Below are positions 9,101 through 21,307 of a DNA stretch of 64,000 nt, one piece after another. The notes below the pieces were generated by a model that was not told where the DNA came from, made no database searches, and saw only the letters and a list, made by a program, of their open reading frames with translations. The DNA is taken from the NCBI GenBank assembly GCA_902775075.1, contig CACYKX010000010.1, positions 1 to 64,000 on the forward strand. The letters run 5' to 3'. The position numbers and the translations under genes are program-made. How positions within the stretch are numbered: position 1 is the stretch's first letter; the number at the start of each line of letters is the position of its first letter. The DNA comes from an uncultured Prevotellaceae bacterium. GTDB taxonomy: Bacteria; Bacteroidota; Bacteroidia; Bacteroidales; Bacteroidaceae.

Positions 9101-9938
9101 TGGTTTGATCCAGAGCCTGATCATGAATTATATACGTAAGTACAAACTTCTTGATGCGGAGTTGAAACGTAGAAAGTTTGCTATTACTATTGGTGATGAA
9201 TTACCTTCTGGTATTTTGCAGATGGCCAAGGTTTATGTGGCTAAGAAGCGTAAAATCCAGGTTGGTGATAAGCTAGCCGGTCGTCATGGTAATAAGGGTA
9301 TTGTTTCAAAGGTTGTTCGAACAGAGGATATGCCTTTCCTTGAGGATGGTCGTCCTGTTGATTTGGTTCTGAACCCAATGGGTGTGCCTTCTCGTATGAA
9401 CTTGGGACAGATCTTTGAGGCAATTCTTGGTGCTGCAGGTAAGAAGTTAGGAGTTAAATTTGCTACCCCTATCTTTGATGGTGCAAAACTAAAGGATTTA
9501 CAAGAGTGGACTGATAAGGCTGGTCTTCCACGTTTATGTTCTACCTATATTTATGATGGTGAGACTGGTGAGAAGTTCGATCAGCCTGCTACTATCGGTA
9601 TGACATACTTCTTGAAGTTAGGTCATATGGTAGAGGACAAGATGCATGCCCGTTCAATTGGACCTTATAGCTTGATTACTCAGCAGCCACTTGGTGGTAA
9701 GGCTCAATTTGGTGGCCAGCGTTTTGGAGAAATGGAGGTTTGGGCCATTGAGGCATTTGGTGCAAGTCACGTTCTGCAGGAAATATTAACAATTAAGAGT
9801 GATGATGTTGTTGGTCGTTCTAAAGCTTATGAGGCTATCGTTAAGGGCGATACAATGCCAACTCCTGGTATTCCTGAATCTTTGAATGTCTTGCTTCATG
9901 AACTCAGAGGTCTAGGACTTAGCATCAAGCTTGATTAA
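6129..9938 (+). CDS. rpoB: DNA-directed RNA polymerase beta subunit
   Basis: The 1269-residue protein contains the rifampicin-pocket segment [19 protein letters not shown] and the fork region ([31 protein letters not shown], split here for brevity). Also present is the C-terminal [18 protein letters not shown] that docks against beta'. No resistance-type change is obvious in the rifampicin region by eye. Length and domain order are normal for Bacteroidetes. rpoC follows 27 bases later and is cotranscribed. Confidence 0.99.
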   Translation: MTKLVNNRINFASVHNPYPYPDFLDVQLKSFRDFLQLDTPPEERKNDGLYKVFAENFPITDTRNNFVLEFLDYYIDPPRYSIDECLERGLTYSVPLKAKMKLYCTDPDHEDFGTFIQDVFLGTIPYMTENGTFVINGAERVVVAQLHRSPGVFFGQGVHANGTVLYSARIIPFKGSWIEFATDINSVMYAYIDRKKKLPVTTLLRAIGFEQDKDILQIFDLAEEVKVNKKNMKAAIGRKLAARVLKSWNEDFVDEDTGEVVSIERNEVIMERETELTEDNIEEILESGASTVLLHKDEEAANKYSIIFNTLAKDPSNSEKEAVNYIYRQLRNADPADDASAREVFQNLFFSDKRYDLGEVGRYRINKKLGLDIDSDTRVLTKEDIIEIIKYLIKLINSNATVDDIDHLSNRRVRTVGEQLANQFSIGLARMSRTIRERMNVRDNEVFTPTDLINAKTISSVINSFFGTNPLSQFMDQTNPLAEVTHKRRLSALGPGGLSRERAGFEVRDVHYTHYGRLCPIESPEGPNIGLISSLCVYATINELGFIETPYRKVTDGVVDMSNDDVVFLTAEEEDGKLVAQGNAPLNEDGTFIRSVVHCRENADFPVVEPTQVDYMDVAPQQIASVSASLIPFLEHDDGHRALMGCNMMRQAVPLLHNDAPIVGTGLEKQVCEDSRTQVTAEGEGVIEYVDATTIRILYDRTEEEEFVSFEPALKEYRIPKFRRTNQNMTIDLRPICNKGQRVKKGDILTEGYATENGELALGRNLLVAYIPWKGYNYEDAVVISERMVREDVLTSVHVDEYSLDVRETKRGTEEFTSDIPNVSEEATKDLDDNGIIRVGARVEPGDILIGKISPKGESDPSPEEKLLRAIFGDKAGDVKDSSLKANPSLSGVVIDKKLFSRAVKTRESKKQDKIILAKIDEEYEAKDNDLKDILVDKLLTLTEGKTCQGVKDYSGAEVITKGSKFTAPALKNLEYDGIQSNDWTEDEHVNGLIQSLIMNYIRKYKLLDAELKRRKFAITIGDELPSGILQMAKVYVAKKRKIQVGDKLAGRHGNKGIVSKVVRTEDMPFLEDGRPVDLVLNPMGVPSRMNLGQIFEAILGAAGKKLGVKFATPIFDGAKLKDLQEWTDKAGLPRLCSTYIYDGETGEKFDQPATIGMTYFLKLGHMVEDKMHARSIGPYSLITQQPLGGKAQFGGQRFGEMEVWAIEAFGASHVLQEILTIKSDDVVGRSKAYEAIVKGDTMPTPGIPESLNVLLHELRGLGLSIKLD

Positions 9939-9965
9939 ATCACAACCCTAAATTAGAAAGTAAAC

Positions 9966-12900
9966 ATGGCTTTTAAAAAAGATAAAAAGGTAAAGAATAA
10001 TTTTACGAAAATTACCATTAGTCTCGCTTCGCCGGAGGAGATCTTGGAAAATTCGTATGGTGAGGTTACAAAACCTGAGACCATCAACTATCGTACCTAT
10101 AAGCCTGAACGCGATGGCTTGTTCTGTGAGCGTATTTTCGGTCCTACAAAGGACTATGAATGTGCTTGTGGTAAGTATAAGCGTATCCGTTATAAAGGTA
10201 TTGTATGTGATCGTTGTGGTGTAGAAGTTACTGAGAAAAAAGTTCGTCGTGAGCGTTCTGGCCATATCGAATTGGTTGTTCCTGTAGCTCATATATGGTA
10301 CTTCCGTTCTCTTCCTAATAAAATAGGTTATTTGTTGGGCTTACCAACAAAGAAATTGGATGCAGTTATCTACTACGAGAAGTATATCGTGGTAAAACCT
10401 GGATCTATGGAAGGTAAAAAAGATGCTGAGGGTTTGGAAGTTAATGGATCTCATAAAATGGATCTGTTAACTGAAGAGGAATATATTGATATCATCGATA
10501 ATAAGTTGGACCCTAACAATGATCGATTGGATGATGATGATCCAAATAAGTTCATTGCAAAGATGGGTGCAGAGGCTATCTATGATCTCTTGAAGGATAT
10601 TGATTTGGACTCTCTTAGCTATGAGCTTCGTGATCGTGCAAATAATGATTCAAGTCAGCAAAGAAAGAATGAGGCTTTGAAGCGTCTTCAGGTTGTTGAG
10701 GCATTCCGTTCTAGTAAGGGCGTAAATAACCCAGAATGGATGATCATGAAGATTATTCCTGTCATTCCACCTGAGCTTCGTCCTTTGGTACCTCTTGATG
10801 GAGGTCGTTTCGCAACATCAGACTTGAATGACCTTTATCGTCGTGTTATTATTAGAAATAATCGTTTGAAGCGACTCGTTGAGATTAAGGCTCCTGAAGT
10901 TATTCTACGTAATGAGAAACGTATGCTTCAAGAGGCTGTTGACTCTCTCTTTGATAATAGTCGTAAGAGTTCTGCAGTAAAGAGTGAGAGTAATAGACCT
11001 CTTAAGTCTTTGTCTGATTCTTTGAAAGGTAAGCAAGGACGTTTCCGTCAGAATTTGTTGGGTAAACGTGTTGACTATTCAGCTCGTTCTGTTATTGTTG
11101 TAGGACCTGAGCTTAAGATGGGTGAGTGCGGTTTGCCTAAACTGATGGCTGCAGAACTTTACAAGCCATTTATCATTCGTAAGTTGATTGAGCGTGGCGT
11201 TGTTAAGACAGTTAAGAGTGCAAAGAAGATAGTTGATCGTCGCGAGCCTGTAATTTGGGATATTCTAGAAAATGTGATGAAGGGACATCCGGTTATGCTA
11301 AACCGTGCTCCGACATTGCATAGACTTGGTATACAAGCTTTCCAGCCTAAGTTGATAGAAGGTAAGGCTATACAGTTGCATCCATTAGCATGTACTGCTT
11401 TTAATGCTGACTTTGATGGTGACCAGATGGCTGTGCACCTTCCTCTTAGTAACGAAGCTGTTCTTGAGGCTCAAATCCTTATGCTTCAGAGCCATAATAT
11501 TCTTAATCCTGCTAATGGTGCTCCTATTACAGTGCCTTCTCAGGATATGGTGCTTGGTCTTTATTATATTACAAAGATTAGACCAGGTGCAAAGGGTGAA
11601 GGCTTGTCTTTCTATGGCCCGGAAGAGGCTATCATTGCTTACAATGAAGGTCGATGTGACTTACACTCTCAGGTGAAGGTTATCGTAGATGACCTTGTAG
11701 ATGGTAAGTTCCAGAAGAGAATGATTGATACTACAGTTGGTCGTGTTATTGTAAATCAGATTGTACCTGACGAAATTGGTTTCTTTAATGATGTTATATC
11801 AAAGAAAACTCTTCGTGGTATTATTGCTGATGTTATTAAGGCTGTAGGTATGGCTCGAGCATGTGAATTCCTTGATGGTATTAAAAATCTAGGTTATCAC
11901 ATGGCTTATGTTGCTGGTCTTTCATTTAATTTGGATGATATTATCGTTCCTGACGAGAAGAAGGAAATTGTCCAAAAGGGTCAGGATGAGGTTGATAATA
12001 TTACGATGAACTATGATACAGGTTTGATTACAGATAAGGAGCGTTACAATCAGGTAATTGATGCTTGGACTCACGTAAACTCGAATCTGAAGAAATCTGT
12101 AATGAAGCATATGACCGAGGCAGATCAGGGCTTCAATGCTGTTTATATGATGCTGGATTCTGGTGCCCGTGGTTCTGCTGACCAGATCGCACAGTTGGCT
12201 GGTATGCGTGGATTGATGGCAAAGCCTCAGAAGGCTGGTGCTGAAGGTGCTCAGATTATTGAAAACCCAATCATCTCAAACTTTAAAGAGGGTATGTCTG
12301 TACAAGAGTACTTTATTGCGTCACATGGTGCAAGAAAGGGACTTGCTGATACCGCTATGAAGACTGCCGATGCTGGTTATCTTACAAGACGATTGGTTGA
12401 TGTCTCTCATGATGTGATTATTACCGAAGAGGATTGTGGTACTCTTAGAGGACTGGAATGTCGTGCTTTGAAGAATGGTGATCAGGTTATTTCTACATTG
12501 TATGAAAGAATCTTAGGTCGTGTTTCTGTTCATGATATTGTTAATCCTACAAATGGTGAACTTATTGTTCGCGCTGGTGAAGAGATCACTGAAGATAAGG
12601 CACGTGCTATAGAGGATTCTCCAATCGAAATGGTTGAGATTAGATCAGTTTTGACTTGTGAGAGTAAACATGGTGTTTGTAAGAAGTGTTATGGACGTAA
12701 CTTGGCTACTGCAAAGATGGTTCAGTTAGGTGAGGCTGTCGGTGTGATTGCAGCTCAGGCTATTGGTGAGCCAGGTACACAGCTTACTCTTCGTACGTTC
12801 CATGCTGGTGGTGTCGCTGGTAATGCTGCTGCCAATGCTAGTATTGTGGCTAAGAATAATAGTAGAATTGAGTTTGATGAACTTCGTACTGTTCCTTTTG

Positions 12901-14300
12901 TTGAGGAAGGATCTGATGGTAAGGATGTAACTTGCGAAATGGTAGTAAGTCGTTTGGCTGAAATTCGTTTTGTTGATCCAAATACGGATATAGTACTTTC
13001 TAGTATGAACGTTCCGTATGGTTCTTCATTATATCATAAAAATGGAGAGGTTGTCGAAAAAGACACTCTGATTGCAAGATGGGATCCATTTAATGCGGTC
13101 ATTGTAAGTGAGTATGCCGGTACCTTGAAGTTTAATGATGTTGTCGAAGGAAAAACTTTCCATGCAGAGACTGATGAAACAACCGGTTTGACTGAGAAGA
13201 TTATCACTGATTCTAAGGATCGTTCTTTGGTTCCTACCTGTGATGTCCTTGATGCTTCTGGAGAGGTTATTGGTACATATAACTTCCCTGTAGGTGGTCA
13301 CGTCGTTGTTGAAGATGGTCAGACTATAAAGAGTGGTGAAACCCTCGTGAAGATTCCACGTGCTGTGGGTGGTGCCGGTGATATTACTGGTGGTCTTCCA
13401 CGTGTTACCGAGTTGTTTGAGGCTCGAAACCCATCTAATCCTGCTGTCGTATCAGAAATTGATGGTGAGGTGACAATGGGAAAAGTAAAACGTGGTAATC
13501 GTGAGATCATTGTAACTTCGAAGACAGGTGATCAGAAGAAATATCTGGTTTCTTTGTCTAAGCAAATATTGGTACAAGAGCACGATGCTGTTCGCGCTGG
13601 TACTCCTCTTTCTGATGGTGTAATCACTCCTGGCGATATTCTTGCTATTAAGGGTCCTACGGCTGTTCAAGAATATATTGTAAATGAGGTACAGGATGTA
13701 TATCGTCTACAGGGTGTTAAGATCAATGATAAACACTTTGAAATCATTGTTCGCCAGATGATGCGTAAAGTTCGTATTGACGATCCTGGTGATACTACAT
13801 TCTTGGAGCAGGAGCTGGTTGACAAACTGGATTTCTCAGATGAGAATGATAGAATCTGGGGTAAGAAGGTTGTTACAGATGCAGGAGATTCTGATAATCT
13901 TAAGCCTGGACAAATCATTTCTGTACGTAAACTCAGAGATGAAAATTCTTCTTTGAAGCGTAGAGATTTAAAGCTTGTTCAAGTTCGTGATGCTGTTCCT
14001 GCAACTTCAACTCAGATATTACAGGGTATTACTCGTGCTGCTTTGGCTACAAAGAGCTTTATGAGTGCTGCATCATTCCAGGAGACTACAAAGGTCTTGA
14101 ATGAAGCTGCTATCCGTGGTAAGATGGATCATCTCGAAGGTATGAAAGAGAATGTTATTTGTGGACATTTGATACCTGCCGGTACTGGATTACGTCAATG
14201 GGAGAAATTGATAGTTGGTTCAAAAGAGGAATATGAACGTATGCAGGCAAACAAGAAGAATGTTCTTGATTTTGCAGAACAAGATGTTGTCACAGAATAG
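9966..14300 (+). CDS. rpoC: DNA-directed RNA polymerase beta' subunit
   Basis: The 1444-residue protein has the N-terminal zinc cysteines (CACGKYK...CDRCG), the catalytic magnesium loop NADFDGD at residues 480-486, and the trigger-loop region ([10 protein letters not shown]). The second zinc site [13 protein letters not shown] is near residue 900. It ends just before a strong terminator at 14317-14353, which closes the secE-rpoC segment. Confidence 0.99.
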   Translation: MAFKKDKKVKNNFTKITISLASPEEILENSYGEVTKPETINYRTYKPERDGLFCERIFGPTKDYECACGKYKRIRYKGIVCDRCGVEVTEKKVRRERSGHIELVVPVAHIWYFRSLPNKIGYLLGLPTKKLDAVIYYEKYIVVKPGSMEGKKDAEGLEVNGSHKMDLLTEEEYIDIIDNKLDPNNDRLDDDDPNKFIAKMGAEAIYDLLKDIDLDSLSYELRDRANNDSSQQRKNEALKRLQVVEAFRSSKGVNNPEWMIMKIIPVIPPELRPLVPLDGGRFATSDLNDLYRRVIIRNNRLKRLVEIKAPEVILRNEKRMLQEAVDSLFDNSRKSSAVKSESNRPLKSLSDSLKGKQGRFRQNLLGKRVDYSARSVIVVGPELKMGECGLPKLMAAELYKPFIIRKLIERGVVKTVKSAKKIVDRREPVIWDILENVMKGHPVMLNRAPTLHRLGIQAFQPKLIEGKAIQLHPLACTAFNADFDGDQMAVHLPLSNEAVLEAQILMLQSHNILNPANGAPITVPSQDMVLGLYYITKIRPGAKGEGLSFYGPEEAIIAYNEGRCDLHSQVKVIVDDLVDGKFQKRMIDTTVGRVIVNQIVPDEIGFFNDVISKKTLRGIIADVIKAVGMARACEFLDGIKNLGYHMAYVAGLSFNLDDIIVPDEKKEIVQKGQDEVDNITMNYDTGLITDKERYNQVIDAWTHVNSNLKKSVMKHMTEADQGFNAVYMMLDSGARGSADQIAQLAGMRGLMAKPQKAGAEGAQIIENPIISNFKEGMSVQEYFIASHGARKGLADTAMKTADAGYLTRRLVDVSHDVIITEEDCGTLRGLECRALKNGDQVISTLYERILGRVSVHDIVNPTNGELIVRAGEEITEDKARAIEDSPIEMVEIRSVLTCESKHGVCKKCYGRNLATAKMVQLGEAVGVIAAQAIGEPGTQLTLRTFHAGGVAGNAAANASIVAKNNSRIEFDELRTVPFVEEGSDGKDVTCEMVVSRLAEIRFVDPNTDIVLSSMNVPYGSSLYHKNGEVVEKDTLIARWDPFNAVIVSEYAGTLKFNDVVEGKTFHAETDETTGLTEKIITDSKDRSLVPTCDVLDASGEVIGTYNFPVGGHVVVEDGQTIKSGETLVKIPRAVGGAGDITGGLPRVTELFEARNPSNPAVVSEIDGEVTMGKVKRGNREIIVTSKTGDQKKYLVSLSKQILVQEHDAVRAGTPLSDGVITPGDILAIKGPTAVQEYIVNEVQDVYRLQGVKINDKHFEIIVRQMMRKVRIDDPGDTTFLEQELVDKLDFSDENDRIWGKKVVTDAGDSDNLKPGQIISVRKLRDENSSLKRRDLKLVQVRDAVPATSTQILQGITRAALATKSFMSAASFQETTKVLNEAAIRGKMDHLEGMKENVICGHLIPAGTGLRQWEKLIVGSKEEYERMQANKKNVLDFAEQDVVTE

Positions 14301-14316
14301 TATGTGATAATATGAT

Positions 14317-14353
14317 AAAAAACTGTGGGGGATATTCCTCACAGTTTTTTTTA
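14317..14353 (+). terminator. Rho-independent terminator after rpoC
   Basis: AACTGTGGGG at 14321-14330 pairs with CCTCACAGTT at 14337-14346 (one G-T wobble), loop of six, followed by a run of eight T. It closes the rpoBC transcript. Confidence 0.9.
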
Positions 14354-14493
14354 TCCTTTTCGATGGATGCTTAAACTTTATTTTTTATAGGATAAGTAAA
14401 ATAAAATCCTTAAAAGAAGTTATATTTAGTTAATTTAATCGTGGTATTAGGGCTTGAAGGTATATATGATTAGGTAATATCAAGTAAAGTTTG

Positions 14494-14501
14494 TACCTTT
14501 G
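14494..14501 (+). promoter_or_regulatory. Candidate promoter (-7 box) for the rpsL operon
   Basis: TACCTTTG followed by C matches the Bacteroidetes -7 consensus TAnnTTTG. No clear TTTG is found 17-23 bases upstream. The position, 82 bases before rpsL and after the rpoC terminator, is right for the main promoter of the long ribosomal operon. The rest of the 282-base gap shows no gene. Confidence 0.6.
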
Positions 14502-14582
14502 CAGCCCGAAACGGCATGTTGAATCCGTTTGTAAAACGTTGATAATAAACAAAATAAATATATAAATTAAAAAATTAGAATT

Positions 14583-14963
14583 ATGCCTACTATTTCACAA
14601 TTAGTAAGAAAGGGCAGAAAGGTAATGGTAGACAAGAGCAAGTCACCAGCTTTGGACAATTGTCCACAACGTCGTGGTGTGTGTGTTCGTGTTTATACTA
14701 CAACACCTAAGAAGCCTAATTCAGCAATGCGTAAGGTTGCTCGTGTTCGTTTGACCAATCAGAAAGAGGTGAACTCTTACATTCCAGGTGAAGGTCATAA
14801 TCTTCAGGAGCACTCTATTGTATTGGTTAGAGGTGGTCGTGTAAAGGATCTTCCTGGTGTGCGTTATCATATTGTACGTGGTACTCTTGATACTGCTGGT
14901 GTGGCTAATCGTACACAACGTCGCTCTAAGTACGGCGCTAAGCGTCCTAAAGCTAAGAAGTAA
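14583..14963 (+). CDS. rpsL: 30S ribosomal protein S12
   Basis: The 126-residue protein has the decoding-centre loops [16 protein letters not shown] and [14 protein letters not shown]. The lysines at the classic streptomycin-resistance positions look wild-type. First gene of the str-S10-spc-alpha super-operon. Confidence 0.98.
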   Translation: MPTISQLVRKGRKVMVDKSKSPALDNCPQRRGVCVRVYTTTPKKPNSAMRKVARVRLTNQKEVNSYIPGEGHNLQEHSIVLVRGGRVKDLPGVRYHIVRGTLDTAGVANRTQRRSKYGAKRPKAKK

Positions 14964-14980
14964 AATTGAATATGACTGAT

Positions 14981-15008
14981 AGCCCACAGGCGGAGAAGTC
15001 TGAGGGCT
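14981..15008 (+). promoter_or_regulatory. Stem-loop in the rpsL-rpsG spacer
   Basis: AGCCCACAG at 14981-14989 pairs with CTGAGGGCT at 15000-15008 with one A-A mismatch and a ten-base loop. In E. coli, S7 binds the rpsL-rpsG intercistronic RNA to repress its own synthesis. This 171-base spacer, unusually long for the operon, is a candidate for the same function (inference). Confidence 0.4.
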
Positions 15009-15134
15009 TAGGTTTCTTTTATTTATTATTAATGTTTTGCTGGAGAAATTACTATCAAGGTTGAGTAAATGTTCTGGTGAGAATGTTGAAGACGTGTAAG
15101 TACAGCCTCCGCAAGATTTATTTATTTTAAACTA

Positions 15135-15611
15135 ATGAGAAAAGCAAAACCAAAGAAGCGTGTGATCTTGCCAGATCCTGTCTTCAATGACCAGAAGGTC
15201 TCAAAATTCGTGAATCACTTAATGTATGATGGTAAGAAGAATGCATCATATGTTATTTTCTATGCTGCACTTGATGCTGTGAAGTCAAAGATGAATAATG
15301 AAGAGAAGTCTGCTCTAGAAATTTGGAAGACAGCTCTTGATAATGTGACTCCGCAGGTTGAAGTTAAAAGCCGTCGTATCGGTGGCGCAACATTCCAGGT
15401 TCCAACCGAAATCCGTCCAGATCGTAAAGAGAGTATTGCAATGAAGAATCTTATCGCCTTTGCTCGTAAGCGTGGTGGTAAGTCTATGGCTGAGAAATTG
15501 GCTTCAGAGATCGTTGATGCTTTCAATAATCAGGGTGGCGCTTATAAGCGTAAGGAGGATATGCATCGTATGGCTGAGGCTAACCGTGCGTTCGCTCATT
15601 TCAGATTTTAA
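15135..15611 (+). CDS. rpsG: 30S ribosomal protein S7
   Basis: The 158-residue protein starts [30 protein letters not shown] and has the S7 core ([19 protein letters not shown]). It is a primary 16S rRNA binder organising the 30S head. fusA follows 19 bases later. Confidence 0.98.
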   Translation: MRKAKPKKRVILPDPVFNDQKVSKFVNHLMYDGKKNASYVIFYAALDAVKSKMNNEEKSALEIWKTALDNVTPQVEVKSRRIGGATFQVPTEIRPDRKESIAMKNLIAFARKRGGKSMAEKLASEIVDAFNNQGGAYKRKEDMHRMAEANRAFAHFRF

Positions 15612-15630
15612 TGTTTAAGATAAGAAGAAA

Positions 15631-17745
15631 ATGGCAAATCGCGATTTACATTTGACTCGTAATATCGGTATTATGGCTCATATTGATGCTGGTAAAACTA
15701 CTACATCAGAGCGTATCTTGTTTTATACCGGTAAAACTCATAAGATTGGTGAGGTTCATGATGGTGCTGCTACCATGGACTGGATGGCTCAGGAGCAGGA
15801 ACGTGGTATTACTATTACTTCTGCAGCCACAACTTGTAACTGGAATTATCTAGGTAAATCTTATAAAATTAACTTGATCGATACTCCGGGACACGTTGAC
15901 TTTACTGCAGAGGTTGAGCGTTCGCTTCGTGTTTTGGATGGTGCAGTGGCTACTTATTCTGCAGCTGACGGCGTTCAGCCTCAGTCTGAAACTGTTTGGC
16001 GCCAGGCTGATAAGTATAATGTACCTCGTATTGGTTATGTTAACAAGATGGACCGTTCTGGAGCAGACTTCTTTGAGACTGTTCAGCAGATGAAGGATAT
16101 TCTTGGTGCAAATCCAATCGTAATTCAGATTCCTGTTGGTGCTGAAGAGAACTTCAAGGGTCTTATTGACTTGATTAAGATGAAGCAAATCCTTTGGCAT
16201 GATGAGACAATGGGTGCTGAATATGAGGTTGACGATATCCCTGCAGAATTGATGGATGAAGCTACTGAGTGGCGTGAAAAGTTGCTTGAGGGTGCTGCAA
16301 ACTTCGATGATGAATTGATGGAACTCTATCTTGATGGTAAGGATATTCCTGAGGATATGATTCTTAAAGCTATCCGTAAGGGTTGTGTAGCTATGGAATG
16401 CTGCCCAATGTTGTTGGGTTCTTCTTACAAGAATAAGGGTGTGCAGCCTTTGCTTGACTATATCTGTGCATTCTTGCCATCTCCTTTGGATACTCCAAAT
16501 ATCGTTGGCACAAACCCTGATACAGATGAGGAGGAAGATCGTAAGCCTTCAGAAACAGAGCCAACATCTGCACTTGCGTTTAAGATTGCTACTGATCCAT
16601 TTATGGGTCGCTTGGTATTCTTCCGTGTTTACTCTGGTAAGGTTGAAGCAGGTTCTTATGTTTACAACCCTCGTTCAGGTAAGCGTGAGCGTATTAGTCG
16701 TTTGTTCCAGATGAACTCAAAGCAGGAAATCCCAATGGATACAATTGATGCTGGTGATATTGGCGCTGGCGTTGGATTCAAAGATATCCGTACTGGTGAT
16801 ACTCTTTGTGATGAACAACATCCTATTGTTCTTGAGTCAATGACATTCCCTGATACTGTTATTTCTGTAGCAGTTGAACCAAAAAGTCAGGCTGATGTTG
16901 CAAAGATGGATAATGGTCTTGCTAAGTTGGCAGAGGAGGATCCTACCTTTACTGTTCGTACAGATGAGCAGAGTGGTCAGACAATCATCTCTGGTATGGG
17001 TGAGCTCCATTTGGATATTATTATCGACCGTTTGAAGCGTGAGTTCAAGGTTGAGTGTAATCAGGGTAAGCCTCAGGTTAACTATAAGGAGGCTATTACT
17101 CGTGAGGCTCAGAGCCGTGAAACATATAAAAAGCAGTCTGGTGGTCGTGGTAAATTTGCATGTATCGATGTTACTATCGCTCCTAAGGATGAAGACTATA
17201 AGGAAGGTGATCTTCAATTCATCAATAATGTAAAGGGTGGTAATGTGCCAAAGGAATTTATTCCTTCTGTTCAGAAGGGCTTCCAGGATTGTCTTTCTAA
17301 TGGTGTTCTTGGTGGATTCCCAATGACAGGTTTGAAAGTTACACTTAATGATGGTAGTTTCCACCCTGTAGATTCAGACCAGTTGTCTTTTGAGCTTGTT
17401 GCACATCAGGCATTTAAGGTATTGTGCCCTAAGGCTGGTCCTGTATTGATGGAGCCTATCATGAAGGTTGAGGTTGTTACTCCAGAGGAGAATATGGGTG
17501 ATGTTATTGGTGACTTGAATAAGCGTCGTGGCTTAGTTCAGGGTATGGATGAGGCAAGAAGTGGTGCACGTATTGTTAAGGCCATGGTTCCTCTAGCAGA
17601 GATGTTTGGATATGTAACAGCTCTCCGTACTATTACATCAGGTCGTGCTACTTCATCAATGGAGTATGATCATCATGCAGCTCTTTCTTCTTCAATTGCA
17701 AAAGCTGTTCTTGAGGAAGTTAAGGGTCATAGTGAATTGCTATAA
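15631..17745 (+). CDS. fusA: Elongation factor G
   Basis: The 704-residue translocase has P-loop [12 protein letters not shown], switch [17 protein letters not shown] and NKMD, followed by domains II-V with the C-terminal EF-G_C region ([30 protein letters not shown] as separate short blocks). Its place directly after rpsL-rpsG supports the canonical translocating EF-G rather than the second EF-G paralogue many Bacteroidetes carry. Confidence 0.97.
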   Translation: MANRDLHLTRNIGIMAHIDAGKTTTSERILFYTGKTHKIGEVHDGAATMDWMAQEQERGITITSAATTCNWNYLGKSYKINLIDTPGHVDFTAEVERSLRVLDGAVATYSAADGVQPQSETVWRQADKYNVPRIGYVNKMDRSGADFFETVQQMKDILGANPIVIQIPVGAEENFKGLIDLIKMKQILWHDETMGAEYEVDDIPAELMDEATEWREKLLEGAANFDDELMELYLDGKDIPEDMILKAIRKGCVAMECCPMLLGSSYKNKGVQPLLDYICAFLPSPLDTPNIVGTNPDTDEEEDRKPSETEPTSALAFKIATDPFMGRLVFFRVYSGKVEAGSYVYNPRSGKRERISRLFQMNSKQEIPMDTIDAGDIGAGVGFKDIRTGDTLCDEQHPIVLESMTFPDTVISVAVEPKSQADVAKMDNGLAKLAEEDPTFTVRTDEQSGQTIISGMGELHLDIIIDRLKREFKVECNQGKPQVNYKEAITREAQSRETYKKQSGGRGKFACIDVTIAPKDEDYKEGDLQFINNVKGGNVPKEFIPSVQKGFQDCLSNGVLGGFPMTGLKVTLNDGSFHPVDSDQLSFELVAHQAFKVLCPKAGPVLMEPIMKVEVVTPEENMGDVIGDLNKRRGLVQGMDEARSGARIVKAMVPLAEMFGYVTALRTITSGRATSSMEYDHHAALSSSIAKAVLEEVKGHSELL

Positions 17746-17757
17746 AACTTTGTTGAA

Positions 17758-17800
17758 GGAGGCGTCGTTTAGCGAATGACTCTTAAACGACGTACCTCTT
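17758..17800 (+). promoter_or_regulatory. Strong stem-loop before rpsJ (S10 leader candidate)
   Basis: CGTCGTTTA at 17763-17771 pairs perfectly with TAAACGACG at 17784-17792 around a 12-base loop. A lower GAGG (17759-17762) pairs with CCTC (17795-17798) across a two-base bulge, and TTT follows. It lies in the 89-base fusA-rpsJ gap. In E. coli the S10 leader is the L4 control site. This could be attenuator or processing site. Confidence 0.5.
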
Positions 17801-17834
17801 TCACTATTAATTTATATTTAACAACTTAATTAAA

Positions 17835-18140
17835 ATGAGTCAGAAAATTAGAATTAAGCTGAAGTCTTATGACCACATGTTGGTTGATAAGTCAGCTGAA
17901 AAAATTGTGAAAGCTGTAAAAGCTACTGGTGCTATCGTTAGTGGACCTATTCCATTGCCTACGCATAAGCGTATCTTTACTGTGAATCGTTCTACTTTCG
18001 TTAACAAAAAGTCACGTGAGCAGTTCCAGTTGTCAGATTTCAAGCGTCTGATTGATATCTACAGTTCAACAGCAAAGACTGTTGATGCTTTGATGAAGCT
18101 AGAATTGCCTTCAGGTGTTGAGGTAGAAATTAAAGTCTAA
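17835..18140 (+). CDS. rpsJ: 30S ribosomal protein S10
   Basis: The 101-residue protein is typical of S10 ([20 protein letters not shown], then [24 protein letters not shown]). It is in the 30S head and is the NusE partner of NusG and NusB. First gene of the S10 block. Confidence 0.98.
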   Translation: MSQKIRIKLKSYDHMLVDKSAEKIVKAVKATGAIVSGPIPLPTHKRIFTVNRSTFVNKKSREQFQLSDFKRLIDIYSSTAKTVDALMKLELPSGVEVEIKV

Positions 18141-18189
18141 TTTTTACTTAATTAAATCACGTATTTTTCACATTTAAAAAATTATTGAA

Positions 18190-18804
18190 ATGCCAGGATT
18201 AATTGGAAGAAAAATCGGAATGACATCCGTTTTCAGTGCCGACGGTAAGAATATTCCGTGCACTGTTATCGAAGCAGGTCCTTGTGTTGTAACCCAGGTT
18301 AAAACTGAAGAAAAGGATGGTTACAAAGCTGTACAGTTAGGTTTTGGTGAGGCTAAAGAAAAGAGAACTTCTAAGCCTATGATGGGAACCTTCAAGAAGG
18401 CAGGCACAACACCTAAGAAACACTTGGCCGAGTTCAAGTTTGATGAAGAGTATAATCTCGGTGACACTATTACAGTTGAAATCTTTAGTGATACTAAATT
18501 TGTAGATGTTATTGGTACATCTAAGGGTAAAGGTTTCCAAGGTGTTGTTAAGCGTCATGGTTTTGGTGGTGTTGGTCAGTCTACTCATGGTCAGGATGAC
18601 CGTGCCCGCAAGCCAGGTTCTATTGGTGCTTGTTCTTACCCTGCTAAAGTTTTCAAGGGTATGCGCATGGGCGGCCAAATGGGAGGTGATAGAGTAACAA
18701 CTCAGAACCTTCAGGTATTAAAGGTAATTCCAGAGCAGAATCTTCTTATTGTTAAGGGTTCTTTTGCTGGATGCAATGGTTCAACTGTTTTAATTCAGAA
18801 GTAA
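18190..18804 (+). CDS. rplC: 50S ribosomal protein L3
   Basis: The 204-residue protein has the extended loop with [11 protein letters not shown] that carries the conserved Gln methylated in many bacteria and reaches towards the peptidyl transferase centre. Its stop codon overlaps the rplD start (TAATG at 18802-18806). Confidence 0.98.
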   Translation: MPGLIGRKIGMTSVFSADGKNIPCTVIEAGPCVVTQVKTEEKDGYKAVQLGFGEAKEKRTSKPMMGTFKKAGTTPKKHLAEFKFDEEYNLGDTITVEIFSDTKFVDVIGTSKGKGFQGVVKRHGFGGVGQSTHGQDDRARKPGSIGACSYPAKVFKGMRMGGQMGGDRVTTQNLQVLKVIPEQNLLIVKGSFAGCNGSTVLIQK

Positions 18805-19433
18805 TGGAAGTTAGTGTTTTAAATATTAACGGTCAGGAGACCGGTAAAAAGGTAACTCTTAATGAGAATATCTTTGAGATTGAGCCTAACGAACACGTTC
18901 TATGGTTGGCTGTTAAACAGTATCTTGCTGCTCAGCGTCAGGGTACTGCAAAGTCAAAAGAAAGAAGTGAGCACAACGGTTCTACTCGTAAGCTTGGTCG
19001 TCAGAAAGGTGGCGGTGGCGCTCGTCGTGGTGATATTAATTCTCCTGTATTAGTTGGTGGTGGTCGTGTATTCGGTCCAACTCCACGCGATTACAGCTTT
19101 AAATTGAACAAGAAAGTAAATATTCTTGCTCGTAAGTCTGCTCTTTCTCAGGCTGCTAAGGACAATGAGATTATTATTGTTGAAGATTTCAATTTGGACG
19201 CTCCAAAAACAAAAGATTTTGTAAATATTGCTAAAAATCTTAAAGTCGACAATAAGAAGGCGCTCGTTGTTTTGTCAGAAGTAAATAAAAACGTATATTT
19301 GTCCGCTCATAATTTGAAGAATGCTGAGGTTATGACTGCAAATGCACTTAATACGTATAAAGTTTTGAATGCGGATGCTGTCATTTTAACAGAAAGCGCT
19401 TTGAAGGCAATTGACGAACTTTTAACAAAGTAA
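18804..19433 (+). CDS. rplD: 50S ribosomal protein L4
   Basis: The 209-residue protein starts [17 protein letters not shown]. The tunnel-lining loop [19 protein letters not shown] is intact. The start at 18804 is chosen because L4 begins there in the family and the ATG overlaps the L3 stop by one base; the frame stays open further upstream inside rplC. In E. coli L4 is the repressor of its operon. Confidence 0.97.
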   Translation: MEVSVLNINGQETGKKVTLNENIFEIEPNEHVLWLAVKQYLAAQRQGTAKSKERSEHNGSTRKLGRQKGGGGARRGDINSPVLVGGGRVFGPTPRDYSFKLNKKVNILARKSALSQAAKDNEIIIVEDFNLDAPKTKDFVNIAKNLKVDNKKALVVLSEVNKNVYLSAHNLKNAEVMTANALNTYKVLNADAVILTESALKAIDELLTK

Positions 19434-19449
19434 TAGGAGATATTAGAAT

Positions 19450-19743
19450 ATGGCATTTATCATTAAACCATTGGTTACTGAGAAAGTTTCCAAGATTACA
19501 GACAAGCAGCCTAATCGTTACGGATTTGTTGTTAAGCCTGAGGCTAATAAGCTCCAGATTAAAAAGGAAGTTGAAAGTCTGTATAATGTTACGGTAGTAG
19601 ATGTGAACACAATTCTTTATGCAGGTAAGCGTCAGGCTCGCTACACTAAGGCAGGTCTTGTTAAAGGTCAGAAGAATTCGTTCAAAAAAGCAATCGTCAC
19701 TTTAAAAGATGGCGATACAATTGATTTTTACAGCAATATTTAA
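19450..19743 (+). CDS. rplW: 50S ribosomal protein L23
   Basis: The 97-residue protein starts MAFIIKPLVTEKVSKITDK with the L23 core (YGFVVKPEANKLQIKKEVE). It sits at the polypeptide exit, the docking site for trigger factor and SRP. An AGGAGA lies 11-16 bases before the start. Confidence 0.97.
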   Translation: MAFIIKPLVTEKVSKITDKQPNRYGFVVKPEANKLQIKKEVESLYNVTVVDVNTILYAGKRQARYTKAGLVKGQKNSFKKAIVTLKDGDTIDFYSNI

Positions 19744-19750
19744 ATAAAAA

Positions 19751-20578
19751 ATGGCAGTACGTAAATTAAACCCGGTAACTCCGGGACAAAGACACAAGGT
19801 TATTGGCACGTTCGAGGATATTACTGCATCCGTGCCAGAGAAGTCTCTCGTTTACGGCAAACGTTCTACTGGTGGTCGTAATAACACTGGTAAGATGACC
19901 GTTCGCTATATTGGCGGTGGTCATAAGCAGAAGTATCGTCTTATAGACTTTAAACGTGAGAAAGATGGTGTTCCAGCTGTAGTTAAGAGTATTGAGTATG
20001 ATCCTAATAGATCTGCTCGTATTGCTCTGTTATACTATGCTGATGGTGAAAAACGTTACATTATTGCTCCAAATGGATTGAAGGTTGGTGCTACATTGAT
20101 GTCTGGCGCAGAAGCTGCTCCAGAGATTGGTAATGCTCTTCCTTTAGCAAACATCCCTGTTGGTACTGTAATTCACAATATTGAGTTACGTCCAGGTCAG
20201 GGTGCTTTGTTGGTCCGTTCGGCTGGTAATTTTGCTCAGTTGACTTCTCGTGAGGGCAGTTATTGTGTGATTAAGCTCCCTTCTGGTGAAACTCGCCAGA
20301 TTTTAAGTGCTTGTAAAGCAACTGTAGGTAGTGTTGGTAATTCAGATCATGCTCTTGAACAGTCTGGTAAAGCAGGACGTTCTCGTTGGTTAGGTCGTCG
20401 CCCTCACAACCGTGGTGTTGTTATGAATCCTGTTGATCACCCTATGGGTGGTGGTGAAGGTCGCCAGTCTGGTGGTCATCCACGTTCACGTAAGGGCTTG
20501 TATGCTAAGGGTCTTAAGACTCGTGCACCTAAGAAGCTTTCTAACAAGTATATTATCGAAAGAGCTAATAAGAAATAA
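19751..20578 (+). CDS. rplB: 50S ribosomal protein L2
   Basis: The 275-residue protein carries the RNA-binding core and the conserved [13 protein letters not shown] histidine loop near the peptidyl transferase centre. It starts seven bases after rplW. Confidence 0.98.
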   Translation: MAVRKLNPVTPGQRHKVIGTFEDITASVPEKSLVYGKRSTGGRNNTGKMTVRYIGGGHKQKYRLIDFKREKDGVPAVVKSIEYDPNRSARIALLYYADGEKRYIIAPNGLKVGATLMSGAEAAPEIGNALPLANIPVGTVIHNIELRPGQGALLVRSAGNFAQLTSREGSYCVIKLPSGETRQILSACKATVGSVGNSDHALEQSGKAGRSRWLGRRPHNRGVVMNPVDHPMGGGEGRQSGGHPRSRKGLYAKGLKTRAPKKLSNKYIIERANKK

Positions 20579-20591
20579 TAAAGAGTAAGTT

Positions 20592-20861
20592 ATGAGTCGT
20601 TCACTTAAAAAAGGTCCTTACATCAATGTATCACTCGAGAAGAAAGTTCTTGAAATGAACGAGAGTGGTAAGAAGAATGTTGTAAAGACATGGGCCAGAG
20701 CTTCAATGATATCTCCTGATTTTGTAGGTCATACCATTGCAGTTCATAACGGAAATAAATTTATCCCTGTTTACGTTACTGAGAATATGGTTGGTCACAA
20801 ACTTGGTGAGTTTGCTCCAACACGTCGTTTTGGCGGTCACTCAGGAAATAATAAGAAGTAA
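20592..20861 (+). CDS. rpsS: 30S ribosomal protein S19
   Basis: The 89-residue protein starts [18 protein letters not shown] and contains [19 protein letters not shown]. It binds S13 and the A-site finger in the 30S head. Confidence 0.98.
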   Translation: MSRSLKKGPYINVSLEKKVLEMNESGKKNVVKTWARASMISPDFVGHTIAVHNGNKFIPVYVTENMVGHKLGEFAPTRRFGGHSGNNKK

Positions 20862-20894
20862 GCGGGTTAATCCATTTAAAAAATTGAAATTATA

Positions 20895-21299
20895 ATGGGA
20901 GCAAGAAAACATATCGCAGCTGAAAAGATTAAAGAAGCTCGCAAAAATCAGTACTTCGCTAAGCTTAATGGCGTTCCTTCTTCTCCACGTAAAATGCGTT
21001 ACGTAGTAGATATGATTCGTGGTATGGAGGTTAATCGTGCCCTCGGAGTACTTAAGTTCTCTAAGAAGCAGGCTTCAGCAGACGTTGAGAAACTGTTGCG
21101 CTCAGCAATTGCTAATTGGGAACAGAAAAACGATCGTAAGGCTGAAGATGGCGAACTTTATGTTAGCCGTGTCTTCGTTGATCAGGGTGTTACAATGAAA
21201 CGTATGAGACCTGCACCTCAGGGTCGTGGTTATAGAATCCGTAAGCGTTCTAACCATGTTACTCTTTTTGTAGATGCAAAAACTAATGACGAAAAATAA
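20895..21299 (+). CDS. rplV: 50S ribosomal protein L22
   Basis: The 134-residue protein has an exit-tunnel beta-hairpin ([20 protein letters not shown]) that is conserved and shows no macrolide-resistance-type duplication. It follows rpsS by 33 bases. Confidence 0.97.
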   Translation: MGARKHIAAEKIKEARKNQYFAKLNGVPSSPRKMRYVVDMIRGMEVNRALGVLKFSKKQASADVEKLLRSAIANWEQKNDRKAEDGELYVSRVFVDQGVTMKRMRPAPQGRGYRIRKRSNHVTLFVDAKTNDEK

Positions 21300-21307
21300 T
21301 AAGTAGA

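Noticed and set aside
6129..14300. Rifampicin or similar resistance change in rpoB/rpoC
   Set aside because: The [19 protein letters not shown] segment and the catalytic NADFDGD loop look wild-type by eye.
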